Below are positions 47,334-60,173 of a stretch of 64,000 bases of DNA, piece after piece; within the stretch, counting starts at the first letter, position 1, and every line of letters starts with the position of its first letter. This stretch comes from Ureaplasma sp. ES3154-GEN (GTDB lineage: Bacteria > Bacillota_I > Bacilli_A > Mycoplasmatales > Mycoplasmoidaceae). The translations under genes were made by a program, and so were the position numbers. Where the stretch lies: contig NZ_JAOXHM010000002.1 in assembly GCF_025780075.1 (NCBI RefSeq), positions 62,001 through 126,000 of the forward strand. Reading direction: 5' to 3'. A model generated the notes under the pieces. It saw nothing but the letters and a program-made list of their open reading frames with translations, searched no databases and was not told the origin of the DNA.

Positions 47334-47903
47334 TTATTTAGCTCCTTTCAAGTTAAGTGTTGGTTTAATGTGAATTTCGTAGTATTCACTTTCTGACATT
47401 CCAGCTTTTTTAGCTTTAATTTGGTTTGCAAGTTTAACAAATGCAACCATAAATGATGTAACGGCCATAAAACCTTCACACGCAAGTAAGAAGATACCTG
47501 GTACTAAGTAACCGGCTACATATTCTTGATAGTTATATACATATTGCATTTTACCTTCTGCTACGAAACTACCTTTGGCAAAATCAGATGATTTTGGATC
47601 TACTGTAATTAATCCAATACCATATAGAGCTAAGAAAGTTGTTGCTAAACCTGTTAAGAAAAATAGTAAGAAACTTAATCCTGCTGTGTTTCTATCTTTC
47701 ATTGTTTTGATTGTTTGTGGAAATACACTTAGTGCAATAACAATTGTACCGATAACACTAAATACTGATACAGCAATACTTGCTCCACTAGCTGCTGATG
47801 AAACACTTGAATCTGCTGTTAAAACACGAAATCCTTTGTTTACTTCTGTCATTAATTTAGAAAAATAATCAGATATTTCAACATTATTTTGTAATAAACT
47901 CAT
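47334..47903 (-). CDS. PQ-loop membrane protein
   Basis: 189 residues without a TGA codon. N-terminal soluble segment to about residue 40, then four hydrophobic stretches. PQ-loop signature IALSVFPQTIKTMKDRNTAG followed by LSFLLFFL; the second pair is AGYLVPGIFLLACEGFMAVTS-like. It shares most of its length with the protein at 45954-46538, including YNYQEYVAGYLVPGI versus FNYQSYISGFLIPGI. First gene of a two-gene unit with the 46840 gene. A small-molecule transporter or receptor role is inferred from the family. Confidence 0.77.
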   Translation of the reverse strand: MSLLQNNVEISDYFSKLMTEVNKGFRVLTADSSVSSAASGASIAVSVFSVIGTIVIALSVFPQTIKTMKDRNTAGLSFLLFFLTGLATTFLALYGIGLITVDPKSSDFAKGSFVAEGKMQYVYNYQEYVAGYLVPGIFLLACEGFMAVTSFMVAFVKLANQIKAKKAGMSESEYYEIHIKPTLNLKGAK

Positions 47904-48002
47904 AATTTATAATAACTTCTTTCATTATTTTATATTTATGCATATTTATATTACAACAAAATTATTTGCTCCACACATTTTTTAAGGTTTTTTACACAAA
48001 TT

Positions 48003-48569
48003 TTATAATTTAGTAGAATTTTTCGGATTATTACCATGCAAATCATTTAGAAATTCTTCTACTAATCGAACATTCGCACCCTTGCGAATATATTGCCAAC
48101 GATCAATATCAATAATGGTTGAAGGCAATGTAGTTTTTGCTTGTCCTTGAATATACAAAATATTACTATTTGCTCCGAATTTAAAAATTGCTTCTTGCTC
48201 GTTTAAAACTGGTGCTTCCCCTGAAAGGTTAGCACTGCTGCAATATAAAGGTCCATGTTTTTGAATTAATTTTAAAATTGGTAGACTATTGGGCATTCGG
48301 TAAGCAATATTATTTTTTATTACAGTAATTTGACCAGGCCAAATGATATCTAAAAATTGTTTTTGAGCAATGGTTAGATCACCTAAAAGATCATAATTTG
48401 CTACAAAGCGGACAATCGGCTTATCAGCTGGTCGCTTTTTAATGTGGTAAATTAATTTATCGTTTTTTGCAAGGATTCCCATGATTGTATCAGTAGGGAG
48501 AATGATGCACTTATTATCATTCAGTGCGTCAGAAATGATATTAAGATCGTTAAAATTATGAATTTTCAT
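48003..48569 (-). CDS. tsaC: Threonylcarbamoyl-AMP synthase (TsaC/Sua5/YrdC family)
   Basis: Makes threonylcarbamoyl-AMP from threonine, bicarbonate and ATP for the t6A37 tRNA modification. 188 residues, the short TsaC form without the Sua5 C-terminal domain. Motifs: CIILPTDTIMGILAKN, IYHIKKRPADKPI (KRxxxKPl), WPGQITVI and CSSANLSGEAP. It starts within the last 14 bases of prmC. The conserved prfA-prmC-tsaC order supports the call. Confidence 0.92.
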   Translation of the reverse strand: MKIHNFNDLNIISDALNDNKCIILPTDTIMGILAKNDKLIYHIKKRPADKPIVRFVANYDLLGDLTIAQKQFLDIIWPGQITVIKNNIAYRMPNSLPILKLIQKHGPLYCSSANLSGEAPVLNEQEAIFKFGANSNILYIQGQAKTTLPSTIIDIDRWQYIRKGANVRLVEEFLNDLHGNNPKNSTKL

Positions 48570-49425
48570 GATTTTTGTCTCGTTCTTTGATCATTAAGAT
48601 TCGATCTAAACCTTGATAATCTTTTTTGAATATATAATTAGTTATACCTAAGTTTTTTAGTAATTGAACTAATGGTTCACGTTGATCATATCCAATTTCA
48701 AAAAAAAGTATACATTTTTGATGATTTTTTACTCATCAATTAATGATGTTACTATAAAAACTGATACCCAGTGGATGATCCGGATCAACAAGAGCATTGT
48801 ACGGGTCGTTTTGTAAGACACTTGTATCCAACAAAAAACTCGTTTTGATATATGGAGGATTGCAAATAATTAGGTCAAATTTTTTTGTTGTACTTTGCAG
48901 AAAATCTTGGTAATCCATATGGACGGTTGTAGTTTTTAAATTATACTTATTCGCATTTTTCTGAGTATTAATAATTGCTTTGTTGTTAATATCAACTGAT
49001 GTTAAATTGATATTTGGATAATGGCTAACAATACTTAACCCTAAAACACCTGTCCCACAACAAAGATCTAAAACTTCGTTTACACTTGTTTGTTGAATAA
49101 TGTAATTATTAACCATTTCTACCAATAGTTCACTAGTATTACGAAACATAAAAACATCATCATCAACTATCCAAGAACGGTCGTAAAAATAACCTTCTCT
49201 TAACAAACGCGCCAACGGAATTTTGTTGTTAATAAATTGATTTCAAATATTTATTAACGACTCTTTAATAGCATTAGGTATATTCTTACTAAAATAAGGA
49301 TATAAATCCGTTAAATTAGCGATTTGCGGATAAAAGTGGTTAATAAGACTAAAAATATTAGTGTGTTCTAAATGGTGAACTAAACAATCTTGATATGCGA
49401 TTTGGTAAAAACGTTGAAAAGTCAT
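48556..49425 (-). CDS. prmC: Release factor glutamine methyltransferase PrmC
   Basis: Methylates the Gln of the GGQ motif in release factor 1. 289 residues across TGA-Trp codons. SAM motif VLDLCCGTGVLGLSI and the catalytic NPPY in LIICNPPYIKTS are clear. The N-terminal helical domain is weakly conserved but present. Its ATG abuts the TAA stop of prfA, so enzyme and substrate genes are translated together. Confidence 0.93.
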
Positions 49426-50505
49426 TTATATTTCGAGATTAGTCATTAAATTAGTTTGTTCATCAGCGATTAAAGGATCGATGATATCATCAAGTGTTCC
49501 GAGCATCACATACTCAAGTTTGTTTAAAGTTAAATTGATACGGTGATCAGTAATTCGGTTTTGTGGATAATTGTAGGTACGAATTTTTTCAGAACGATCA
49601 CCTGTTCCCACCTGGTTCTTTCGCAAGTTAGAAAACTCTTCGTTTTGTTTTCGTTGTTCTTCTTCTCAGAGTTTAGAACGCAACATTTTCATTGCAGTTT
49701 CGCGGTTTTCGATTTGTGATTTACCCTCCTGGCAAGCGGCAACAATTCCAGTTGGGATATGGGTAATTCGCACAGCTGATTCAGTTCGGTTAACGTGTTG
49801 CCCACCTGCTCCACTGGCACGGTAAGTATCAATCCGCAGATCAGATGGGTTAATTGTTACATCAACTTCATCTTGCTCTGGCAACACTGCAACTGTAATT
49901 GTCGATGTATGAACACGTCCTTTTGATTCTGTCGCTGGGACACGTTGCACTCTGTGGACTCCGGATTCAAATTTCATTCGTGAATACACTTCATCCCCTG
50001 AAATCATGAAGGAAATAAAATTAAAGCCAACTGAAGATGGAGTCATTTCGATGATCTTCATCTTTCAGTTTTTGGATTCAACATACGCTCGATAGGTATC
50101 AAATAGGTTGCCAACAAAAATTGATGATTCATCACCCCCAGCAGCTGGGCGCATTTCGACAATTACGTTCTTGTCATCATTCGGATCGCTAGGCAATAAA
50201 AGAATCTTTAATTTTTCTTCTAATAGAGGAACAGCATCTTTTGCTTCATGTAATGTCATTTGTGCTAGTTCAAGCATTTCTTCATCTTTTTCGGTTTTAA
50301 TAATTTCTTCTGCATAAATACCGTTGTTAATTGCCTGATCATAATCTTTAAAAACATCCGCAACTTTATTTGTTTTCTTTAATTGAATATTAATGTCTTT
50401 TATTCTTTTAAAATCATTTGAAATAGTTTCTAGTTCTTTTTTTAACTCTTCGTTTTTAATAACAACTTTTTTAATTGCTTCAAATAGTTTTTTGTTATAT
50501 TCCAT
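49426..50505 (-). CDS. prfA: Peptide chain release factor 1
   Basis: Terminates translation at UAA and UAG. 359 residues, full length. The codon-recognition tripeptide PAT is in [18 protein letters not shown] and the peptidyl-hydrolysis GGQ in [19 protein letters not shown]. Two TGA codons encode Trp. RF1 alone is sufficient in organisms where UGA is a sense codon, and no prfB is seen in the window. Followed without gap by prmC; rpmE lies upstream with its own terminator. Confidence 0.97.
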
Positions 50506-50549
50506 AACATACTCCTTATTTATTTAGTTAATGTGATAATAAAGATAAA

Positions 50550-50579
50550 AAATAAATAACAGATGCCTGTTATTTATTT
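50550..50579 (-). terminator. Terminator after rpmE
   Basis: Perfect 13-bp inverted repeat AAATAAATAACAG / CTGTTATTTATTT with a 4-base loop, exiting into a T-rich stretch on the minus strand. Confidence 0.82.
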
Positions 50580-50634
50580 AACAATACTTTTATGTAAATA
50601 ATCCAAGCATTCAAATTCTTTGGAATGCGTAGGG

Positions 50635-50937
50635 TTAGTTGTTTCCTAAAGCATCAAAACCACTAGTTGGACGTGCTTTTGTTTTTTTCACGCTAGGTTT
50701 TTTAACAGGTTTGTTTTGTAAATTTTCTTTAGCTGTTTGGAATTTAGAACTTAATTTTTCAGCTCGACCACGTAAAGCGGTTGTTGCGTTTTGTTTTCCA
50801 ATGTAGAATGAGTGGCAATTTGAACAAACTTCAACAGCCATTTCTGTGTTTTTAAAAGTTGTTAAAATGGGGTAATCTTTTTGGCAAGTTACACATTTAA
50901 AAACAGTTTCATTTAAATCTAAGTGAATGTTTTTCAT
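50635..50937 (-). CDS. rpmE: 50S ribosomal protein bL31
   Basis: 100 residues. Zinc-binding type: CVTC near residue 15 and CSNC near residue 38, with the family segment ATTALRGRAEKLSSKF. The Lys-rich tail VKKPSVKKTKARPTSGFDALGNN extends ~30 residues past the usual bL31 end. Located just upstream of prfA, as in many Firmicutes and mollicutes. AGGAAG precedes the ATG. Confidence 0.93.
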   Translation of the reverse strand: MKNIHLDLNETVFKCVTCQKDYPILTTFKNTEMAVEVCSNCHSFYIGKQNATTALRGRAEKLSSKFQTAKENLQNKPVKKPSVKKTKARPTSGFDALGNN

Positions 50938-51283
50938 TTAATATACTTCCTTATAATATTATTTTTTATCAATTATTAATTTGCATCATACGCTTGAAAC
51001 TTTAATACAATACTCTTAATTATATAATAAGTATTAAAAATTGACAATAGAAATTTTTCCATAGTTTACATTATTATAAAAAACAATTGGAAATTTAATT
51101 TAATATTTTAAAAAATGTTAATAAGCCTAATTTTTCTAATGCATTATGAAAATTTTAGTATTTCATTGCTGAAATAACTTTTTTAGTTAAACTTAAAAAT
51201 ACTCATATGTTTATGATTCACTTTTACAGATTTATATATGATTAAAAGATAAATTCAAATGAGTATAACTTTGAAAAATAAGC
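50938..51283. other. AT-rich gap downstream of dnaA (possible origin component)
   Basis: 346 bases, almost entirely A and T. Two nonamers differ by one base from the DnaA-box consensus TTWTNCACA: TTTTCCATA at 51055-51063 and TGTTAATAA (reverse of TTATTAACA) at 51117-51125. An inverted repeat ATACTCAT / ATGAGTAT flanks 51207-51266. The rpmE promoter is also expected here. Origin function is a guess. Confidence 0.35.
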
Positions 51284-52681
51284 TTAATTATTTTGTACAA
51301 CCTTTTCGATCATTACTTTTAATTGTTGGGCAAAAATTTCATCCTCATCAATTTTTTTGGCAATTTTATCAAATGCATAGGTCACTGTGGAATGTGACTT
51401 CATATTTAATAGACTGGCAATTTCAGTATATGTCATATTTAATGAGTGACGCAAAACATAAATAATAATTGAGCGAATTCACACAACTTCTTGTTTGCGG
51501 GAATCTGATAAGATTAATGATTCGTTCATATTGTGGTAATGGGCAATTTTGCTTATAACCTTAGCAGGATCAATTTTGTTATCAATCATTTCTAAACCAA
51601 TTCCATATTCAATAGATTTTTCTTGAATAAAAGGAAGTTCAATATAACTGACTTTTTTTTCTCCACTCAAAGCCCAATAACCAATTTGTTTTAAGAACCC
51701 AATCAATTGTCGAATATCTTTATGAAAATGATTAGCGATGTAGTTAATAGCATCACTTGCGATGGTAAAATGTTTGTTGATCAATAACCAGTTATTGATA
51801 ATTTCAGTTGCATCACTAACACTTGGGACACTTAACTTAACTTGCAATCCCGAAGCAAGACGCGAAAGTAGACGCGTTTCGAAAGCAACCAACTCACTAG
51901 TTTTTTTATCTGCAGTAATAATAATTTTGCCACCATTATTTTTAATAGTGTTAAAAATGTTAAAAAACATTTCTAATGCTTTGGTTTTATCACTTAAATT
52001 TTGAATATCATCAATTATTAATAGATCACTACTTTCGATTTCGTTTTTCAATTGCTCAACAACGTGAACACCCTTAAAAGCGGCGGCACTAAAACGTCGG
52101 AAGTATTCTGAAGCTTCAATGTAATAAATTCGCTTAGTAGGATCTTTTTTATGGTACTCATTCGCCGCGGCAGCTGCGAGGTGCGTTTTTCCGATTCCTA
52201 CTTTTCCAAAAATAAAAATTGGGTTAACATAAGAGTAAATATTGTAATCATCATCAAGCAATTGGTGGATTGCATTAATTGCTGATAAGTTGTATGTTGT
52301 TTTAACTAACCGAGCAAAAGTTAATTCTTTTAACTCTTTTTTGAAATTAATAATTTCATTGGCATTTGCCTTTTGTAAATCCATTATTAATTGATTTCTG
52401 GCACTTAAAATTTTAATTTCTTCATCTGTTAAAAATAAAACTTCATGAATTTCTTGGTTAAAATATTCAAATTCTTTAATAAGTGCTGTTTTTAAAACAT
52501 CAAAATAAGTTGTCGAAGCAATTAGTTGTGAATGTTGATCATTGACATTAATTTGTAAAATATGATTGTCAAAAGCAAAAACTTTTGCTTTAATTAAATT
52601 GTTGACTAATCGAGGGTCTATTTTGTTAAAAGGAATCGACTGAATTGCTTTCAGATATTTATTTTGGATTTCATTTAACAT
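51284..52681 (-). CDS. dnaA: Chromosomal replication initiator DnaA
   Basis: Binds DnaA boxes and opens the replication origin. 465 residues. AAA+ domain with PIFIFGKVGIGKTHLAAA (Walker A 159-166), Walker B LLIIDDIQNL, sensor 1 KIIITADKK, then arginine-rich LLSRLASGL; C-terminal domain IV with helix-turn-helix ending MKSHSTVTYAFDKI, the DnaA signature. A TGA at 51479-51481 (minus) encodes Trp and joins domain IV. AAGGAG precedes the ATG. Divergent from rpmH across 142 bases, the conserved order around many bacterial origins. Confidence 0.96.
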
Positions 52682-52823
52682 ATAATCTCCTTTGATGAAA
52701 AACAGACAAATACAATGTTATAAAGCAAAGATTTTACAACACAAACACATATATATTAATATATATTGATTAAAAGGTGTTATAATTTTTTAATATGTTT
52801 TTTAATTTGAAGGTGGTGTACAT
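52682..52823. promoter_or_regulatory. Divergent dnaA / rpmH promoter region
   Basis: 142 bases with alternating TATATA runs (52750-52768). TATAAT at 52781-52786 is a good -10 for rpmH (38 bases before its ATG) and TATAAC on the minus strand serves dnaA. AAGGTGGTG is the rpmH ribosome site. No perfect DnaA box is seen. Confidence 0.5.
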
Positions 52824-52970
52824 ATGAAAAGAACTTTCCAACCAAATAACCGTAAACGTGCTAAAACTCATGGTTTCCGTGCTCGTATGCAGACAAAAGA
52901 TGGTCGTAACGTTTTAGCTCGTCGACGTCTAAAAGGAAGACATAGTTTAACTGTTTCATCTGAAAGATAA
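52824..52970 (+). CDS. rpmH: 50S ribosomal protein bL34
   Basis: 48 residues, too short for most gene lists. [20 protein letters not shown] then [19 protein letters not shown] is the textbook bL34 sequence. It starts the rpmH-rnpA-yidC-rsmA unit and lies opposite dnaA. AAGGTGGTG is 8 bases upstream. Confidence 0.97.
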   Translation: MKRTFQPNNRKRAKTHGFRARMQTKDGRNVLARRRLKGRHSLTVSSER

Positions 52971-52978
52971 AACACAGT

Positions 52979-53365
52979 ATGGCTAAGTTTTTTAGTCTTA
53001 AAAAAAATTTACAAATTCTCAAAATTATTAAAAAACACCAGAAAATTTCAACAAATATTATGTCGTTTTATTATTTGTTCACAAACGACAGCAAAACCCA
53101 TATCGCAATTTCTGTTTCTAAAAAACATTTTAAATTAGCAACAACACGCAACCGTATTAAACGTTTAATTAAAGCATATTTTTTAAATTTAAATATTAAG
53201 TTGGGTTATTGTAACTTGGTAATTATTGTTAATCCATCTTTTATGGATGGAGTTTTTAATGTTAATCAGTTAATTGTTGAAAAAGCAGTTTTAAAAATAA
53301 TAAAGATCAGAAAGGACAAGAGATGGGAACAAAGATTGATAAAAAAGCAGTCGTCAACCGTTTAA
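52979..53365 (+). CDS. rnpA: Ribonuclease P protein component
   Basis: Protein subunit of RNase P, which matures tRNA 5' ends. 128 residues. It carries the RNR motif in ATTRNRIKRLIKAYF and an N-terminal basic helix. It follows rpmH by 8 bases and overlaps yidC by 43 bases, a long overlap but consistent with a strong start for yidC. The RNA subunit (rnpB) is not in the window. Confidence 0.93.
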   Translation: MAKFFSLKKNLQILKIIKKHQKISTNIMSFYYLFTNDSKTHIAISVSKKHFKLATTRNRIKRLIKAYFLNLNIKLGYCNLVIIVNPSFMDGVFNVNQLIVEKAVLKIIKIRKDKRWEQRLIKKQSSTV

Positions 53366-54477
53366 GTTATGCTGTAGAAAACTTTTCCGGCGCGCAAACT
53401 GCAACATCGCATCTCAAAGCAAAGAAAAAGAAAATTACTAGTTTATTAGTAAAAATCTTTAAAGCTATTATTTATGCTTTCTTTTTAGGTATCGGATTGT
53501 ACGGGTGTTTTCAAAACATGGCCAACCACTGAACAGTACAATCACTTGTTGTTGGAAATGGTTTAGAATTAGGTTTTAATCCAGATCCAACAAGTGCTTC
53601 TGGAGATATTCGCTTTGATCTTATCTATAACGGGTCAGGACCATTTTATGCCTATGATGGTTTTACATGAGCATATGGACCATTCTATGCATTGTTTGTT
53701 TGACCAATTGGTCAAATTTTATTGCATTTTTTATATGCAACTCGTGATTGACCAGTTGGACTAAATGTTATTTTAGGTTTAATTATTGTCTTGTTTATTA
53801 TTCGTTTAATTACAGTTGCAATTACTGCACGCGCAACGTTCCAAGCAGAAAAAATGAGTGAAATCCAAGGGAAGATTGCCGAGATTAATGCCAAGTATAA
53901 AGATGCTAAAGATATGCAATCACGTCAAAAGAAGCAAATTGAAACACGAGAAATTTATCGTAAACACGGAATTAAACCACTTGCGCCTTTTGAAAGTATG
54001 ATTATTACTTTACCAATTTTCTTAATTATCTACCGGGTTGTTACAATTTTAAGATATTTAAAATTTGTTAGTTTATTTGGAATTTGACAATTAACAGAAA
54101 CGCCAATTTCCCAAATGTTCTCAAATTTTACAAATGGTGGTTGACATTATTTATTCTTCTTATTGTTAGTTATCCCTGCACAAATTGTTTCTCAAAAAAC
54201 TCCACAATGACTTGCAAAAAAACGGGGTCGTGGAGCATCAGTTGTTGGAGCAAAAAACCAACAACAATTAAAACGTTCACGTATGACACAAAATATTATT
54301 ATGATTGTGTTAGCAGTTGTAGTTGCTATTTCATCAACAGGGGTTGGATTGTATTGATTCTTTAATGCAATCTTCACTATTGTTCAATCTGTTATTATTC
54401 ATAAAATTATTATGAAGCGTCGAGCAACAAGTGCGACACGTATAGATTCAAAATTAGCAAAATTGGGTATTAGTTAA
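53323..54477 (+). CDS. yidC: Membrane protein insertase YidC (Oxa1 family)
   Basis: Inserts and folds membrane proteins, alone or with Sec. 384 residues across many TGA-Trp codons. A first transmembrane helix near residues 42-65 is followed by an external segment and the conserved core: helices around [20 protein letters not shown], the cytoplasmic coiled coil [20 protein letters not shown], then [17 protein letters not shown] and two more helices ending with a basic tail. No lipobox is evident. AGAAAGGAC 7 bases upstream sets the start inside rnpA; its TAA overlaps the ATG of rsmA by one base. Confidence 0.93.
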
Positions 54478-55314
54478 TGACAGAAAAAGATATTAAACAC
54501 AAATTACACAAAGAAAGTTTTGTTCCATCCAAAAAAATGGGGCAAAACTTCTTGCTGTCTAATCAGATAAAAAAACGGATAGTAGATGAAGCTGATGTTG
54601 GTCCTGATGATCTTGTAATTGAAATTGGTCCTGGACTAGGAGCTATCACTGATATTCTTGTTCAACGCGCAAAATTTGTACAGGCTATTGAACTTGACAA
54701 ACGATTATATGCACATTTAATTGAGCGAATTAAGGTTATAAATTTTAATGTTATTAATCAAGATGTTTTGAAACTAGATCTGGACCAATTAATTTTAGAT
54801 TTATTGGCGAAACAATCATACAAGAATATTAAAGTGGTCGCAAATTTACCTTACTCAATTTCATCAAAAATTATTGAGAAACTGATTAAATGTCAGTTTA
54901 TACAAAAAAGTTTTATTATGGTGCAAAAAGAAATGGCTGATCGAATTACTGCTCGTGTAAATAGCAAAGACTACAATGCATTTAGTGTGTTTGTACAAAT
55001 GTTTGCAGAATCAACTACACTTTTTGATGTACCGCCTCAAAATTTTTATCCGGCACCCCAGGTGATGAGTTCGGTGGTATTGTTAGAAAATACACCAGCT
55101 GTATGCAACGACCCGCACACAATGCTTAAATTTTTGCGCTTATCGTTCTTAAATCGCCGTAAAAAATTAGTTAATAATCTATGTACTGTTTATCCAAAAA
55201 GCAGAGTATTAGATGCTTTAAACGAGTTGAAATTAAATGAGAATATCCGCGCTCAAAATTTAACACAAACAAACTTTATTAACTTGTTTAAAATATTAAT
55301 TGGGGGGACGAATA

Positions 55315-55328
<14 letters not shown>
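54477..55328 (+). CDS. rsmA: 16S rRNA (adenine1518/1519-N6)-dimethyltransferase RsmA
   Basis: Dimethylates two adjacent adenines in helix 45 of 16S rRNA (KsgA). 283 residues. KKMGQNFLLSNQIKKRIVDE, SAM motif VIEIGPGLGAITDIL, and catalytic NLPYSISSKII are intact, with FYPAPQVMSSVV at the C-terminal domain. Coupled to yidC by TAATG and overlapping ispE by 14 bases. Confidence 0.95.
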
Positions 55329-57574
<2,246 letters not shown>

Positions 57575-57575
57575 T

Positions 57576-58814
57576 ATGCGTATTAATGATTTCAATTATA
57601 TTAACGATCCTATTTTAGGGGTAATTACTTTTGATGATGATCCATGAGCTATGGAAATTATCAACTCAAAGGAGTTTTGACGTTTGCATAAAGTTAAACA
57701 ATTAGGGACATCTCATGGTGGCTTTTATTCTGCGTCACATACAAGGTTTACCCACTGTATCGGGGTTTATTATGTAGTTAAAAAAATGTTATCAAAAATT
57801 AAATTCATTAATAGCGATATTAATGATTTAGATTCAAACAAAATTGTTGTTAAAGCAGCTGCTTTATTACACGATTTAGGTCATGGTCCTTATTCACATT
57901 CTTTTGAAGAAGCTTTAGGGAATTACAATCATGAACAAGTAGGATTAAACATTATTATCGACCCTCAATCAGAGGTAAATGCCATTTTACGCAAACACAA
58001 TATTGATCCAAATCGTGTTGCATCAGTGATCGATCATACAATCGAAAAGAAATGGATGCACCAAATGATTTCGGGCCAAATCGATGCTGACCGTTTAGAT
58101 TATTTACAACGTGATTCGCACTATTGTGGGGTAAAATTCGGTTTGCTAGATTATGATTTGTTATTTGCATCAATGATTGTTTATGAAGATGAAATTGCGT
58201 TCCACAAAAGCTCATGAAATGTATTAGAAAATATTTTATTCTCTCGCTACGCAATGTTTGAGAATGTTTATTACAAAGATATTTCAGTAACATATGATAC
58301 ACTGATGCAAAAAACACTGAAACGGGTTTTTGATTTATACCAAAAGAAACAATGGTTTAACAACCCTAGTGCTTTAAAAATTTTTACACCATTTCTTGAA
58401 AACAGAGCATGAACTTATGATGACGTAATGCTATTAGATGATTCATCCTTTTTGGAAGCTTTTAAATCTTTTGCCAACGAAGATGATGAAATCCTGCGCA
58501 CACTTGCTCAAAATTGATTACACAACAAAGAGTTTATTACATATGAGTCAGGGTTAGTTGCTCGCTCATATCCAATTGATAATTCGAAAAAAGATTATTT
58601 TTACAAATCAACCGAATACTATAATAAAAAAATTTATGATTTTAATGATCCAGTTCGTTTATACAAAATTACAAACAAAAATGAAGTGCGAATTTCACAC
58701 TTAGAAGATGTTAGTTTGTGCATTGGTGCATTAAAAAATCAAGACCGATTACGTCAGAAAAAATACATTTTCTACCGTATTAACCAAGACGATAAAGATT
58801 CTAAAGGAGTTTAA
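57576..58814 (+). CDS. HD-superfamily phosphohydrolase (YwfO/dGTPase-like)
   Basis: 412 residues. Typical of the SAMHD1/dGTPase-like HD family: DPILGVITFDDD-type N-terminus, RLHKVKQLGTSHGGFYSASHTRFTHCIGVYY, HD motif AALLHDLGHGPYSHSFE, and QIDADRLDYLQRDSHYCG. The metal-binding residues His...His-Asp...Asp are all visible. The substrate may be nucleotides; related B. subtilis YwfO is poorly defined biochemically. It begins one base after gltX and is followed by rpoE, which it also precedes in B. subtilis-like arrangements only loosely. Confidence 0.87.
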
Positions 58815-58819
58815 AAACG

Positions 58820-59293
58820 ATGAATAAAAAATATTTAGATATAGCTTATGAAGCAATTGCAAACGATAAGGAGATTCAAAAACTAAAACGTAGTTTCAAT
58901 TTTGATTTTATTGTGCATAAAATCGTGACTAACTCCGATTTACAAACTGATGAAATGGTTCAACATTATGGTGAATTGTATTCTGCGATTTTGCAAGATC
59001 CACGTTTTATTCTTGTCGCTGAAAAAGAGTGAAATTTACGAGAACATTTATCGTTAAAAGAAATTACAAAAATCGCAAATGCAATGTATGAAGTTGGTAG
59101 TTATAAGGATAATGACGAAGACGATAGTGACGATGTTAAATTAGCAAAAATTAACAAAGAAAAAGAAGTATTGGAAGAAGAAGAAATCGGTCTTTCAGAC
59201 TTTGAATATGATTCTGAAGATGAGGAAGAACTTGTGATCGTGACAACCGATGAAAACGAATCGCAAGATGATGAAATCGAGGAAGACGAATAA
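58820..59293 (+). CDS. rpoE: DNA-directed RNA polymerase delta subunit
   Basis: 157 residues. N-terminal winged-helix (HARE-HTH) region ending NLREHLSLKEITKIAN-AMYEVGSY, followed by a tail made almost wholly of Asp and Glu (NDEDDSDD; DSEDEEEL; DDEIEEDE). Delta increases RNA polymerase recycling and promoter selectivity in Firmicutes relatives. The acidic tail length is typical. AAGGAG is upstream; the TAA stop overlaps the ATG of fba by one base. One TGA-Trp joins the two halves. Confidence 0.9.
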
Positions 59294-60162
59294 TGCAGAA
59301 AAAAATTGTAAATGCAACAGCAATGGTAAAACACGCATATGACAACCAATACGCTTTACCAGCCTTTAATGTAAATAATTTAGAATGACTAAAAGCAATT
59401 TTAGTTACCTTAAATAAGACTAGAACACCAGCGTTGTTAGCGTTTAGCGAAGGTGCTATTCGATATATGGGTGGGTATCAAACAGTTTATGATTTGGTAG
59501 TAAATATGGTGAACTATTTAGATATTGATATTCCTGTGTGTTTACATTTAGATCATGGAACATTTGATGGGTGTTTCAAAGCGATTGATGTTGGTTTTAC
59601 ATCTGTAATGTTTGATGGATCACATTTAAATTTTGCAGATAATTTTAGTCAATCACAAAAAGTAATTGCGTATGCTAAGGAACACAATGTTTCTGTTGAA
59701 CTGGAAGTTGGTTCAATTGGAGGCGTAGAAGATGATATTGTTGCAGATGGTGAATTAGCACCGGTTGGTGATGTTTTACAAATGGCTAAACTTCAACCAA
59801 GTATGCTTGCTTGTGGAATCGGCAACATCCATGGCTTATATCCCAAAAACTGAAAAGGACTACATTTTGATTTATTAAATGAGATTAATCAAACTATTCG
59901 TATTCCTTTAACTTTACACGGAGGTTCAGGAATCCCAAGTGAACAAGTTCTGCAAGCGGTGAGTATGGGAATAGCAAAAATTAATATTAACACTGAAGTT
60001 CAATTAGCATATGCATACAGTTTACAAGCTTATTTTAAAAATCGTGATTTAAAAGAAGATAAAGCATATGCTTTTCGAACAATCGCTGAATATGCAGCAA
60101 CAGATATTAGTAAACAAATTGCAAATATTGTTTATGAACTAAAAGCAAATAATCGAGTTTAA
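59293..60162 (+). CDS. fba: Class II fructose-bisphosphate aldolase
   Basis: Zinc-dependent aldolase of glycolysis. 289 residues. HLDHGTFDGCFKAIDVGFTS includes the Zn His, SVELEVGSIGGVEDD, GIGNIHGLYP and LTLHGGSGIPSEQVLQAV carry the other metal and phosphate-binding residues, and KININTEVQLAY the end of the barrel. Two Trp are TGA. Coupled to rpoE by TAATG. Confidence 0.96.
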
Positions 60163-60173
60163 AAGGAGGATTT

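Noticed and set aside
52682-52823. Replication origin placed upstream of dnaA
   Set aside because: No DnaA box close to consensus was found here; the region is explained by divergent promoters. Kept only as part of a low-confidence origin note.
59101-59349. Minus-strand Ser-rich open frames opposite rpoE
   Set aside because: They mirror the GAT/GAA repeats of the acidic delta tail and have no ribosome site; rpoE and fba fit the plus strand.
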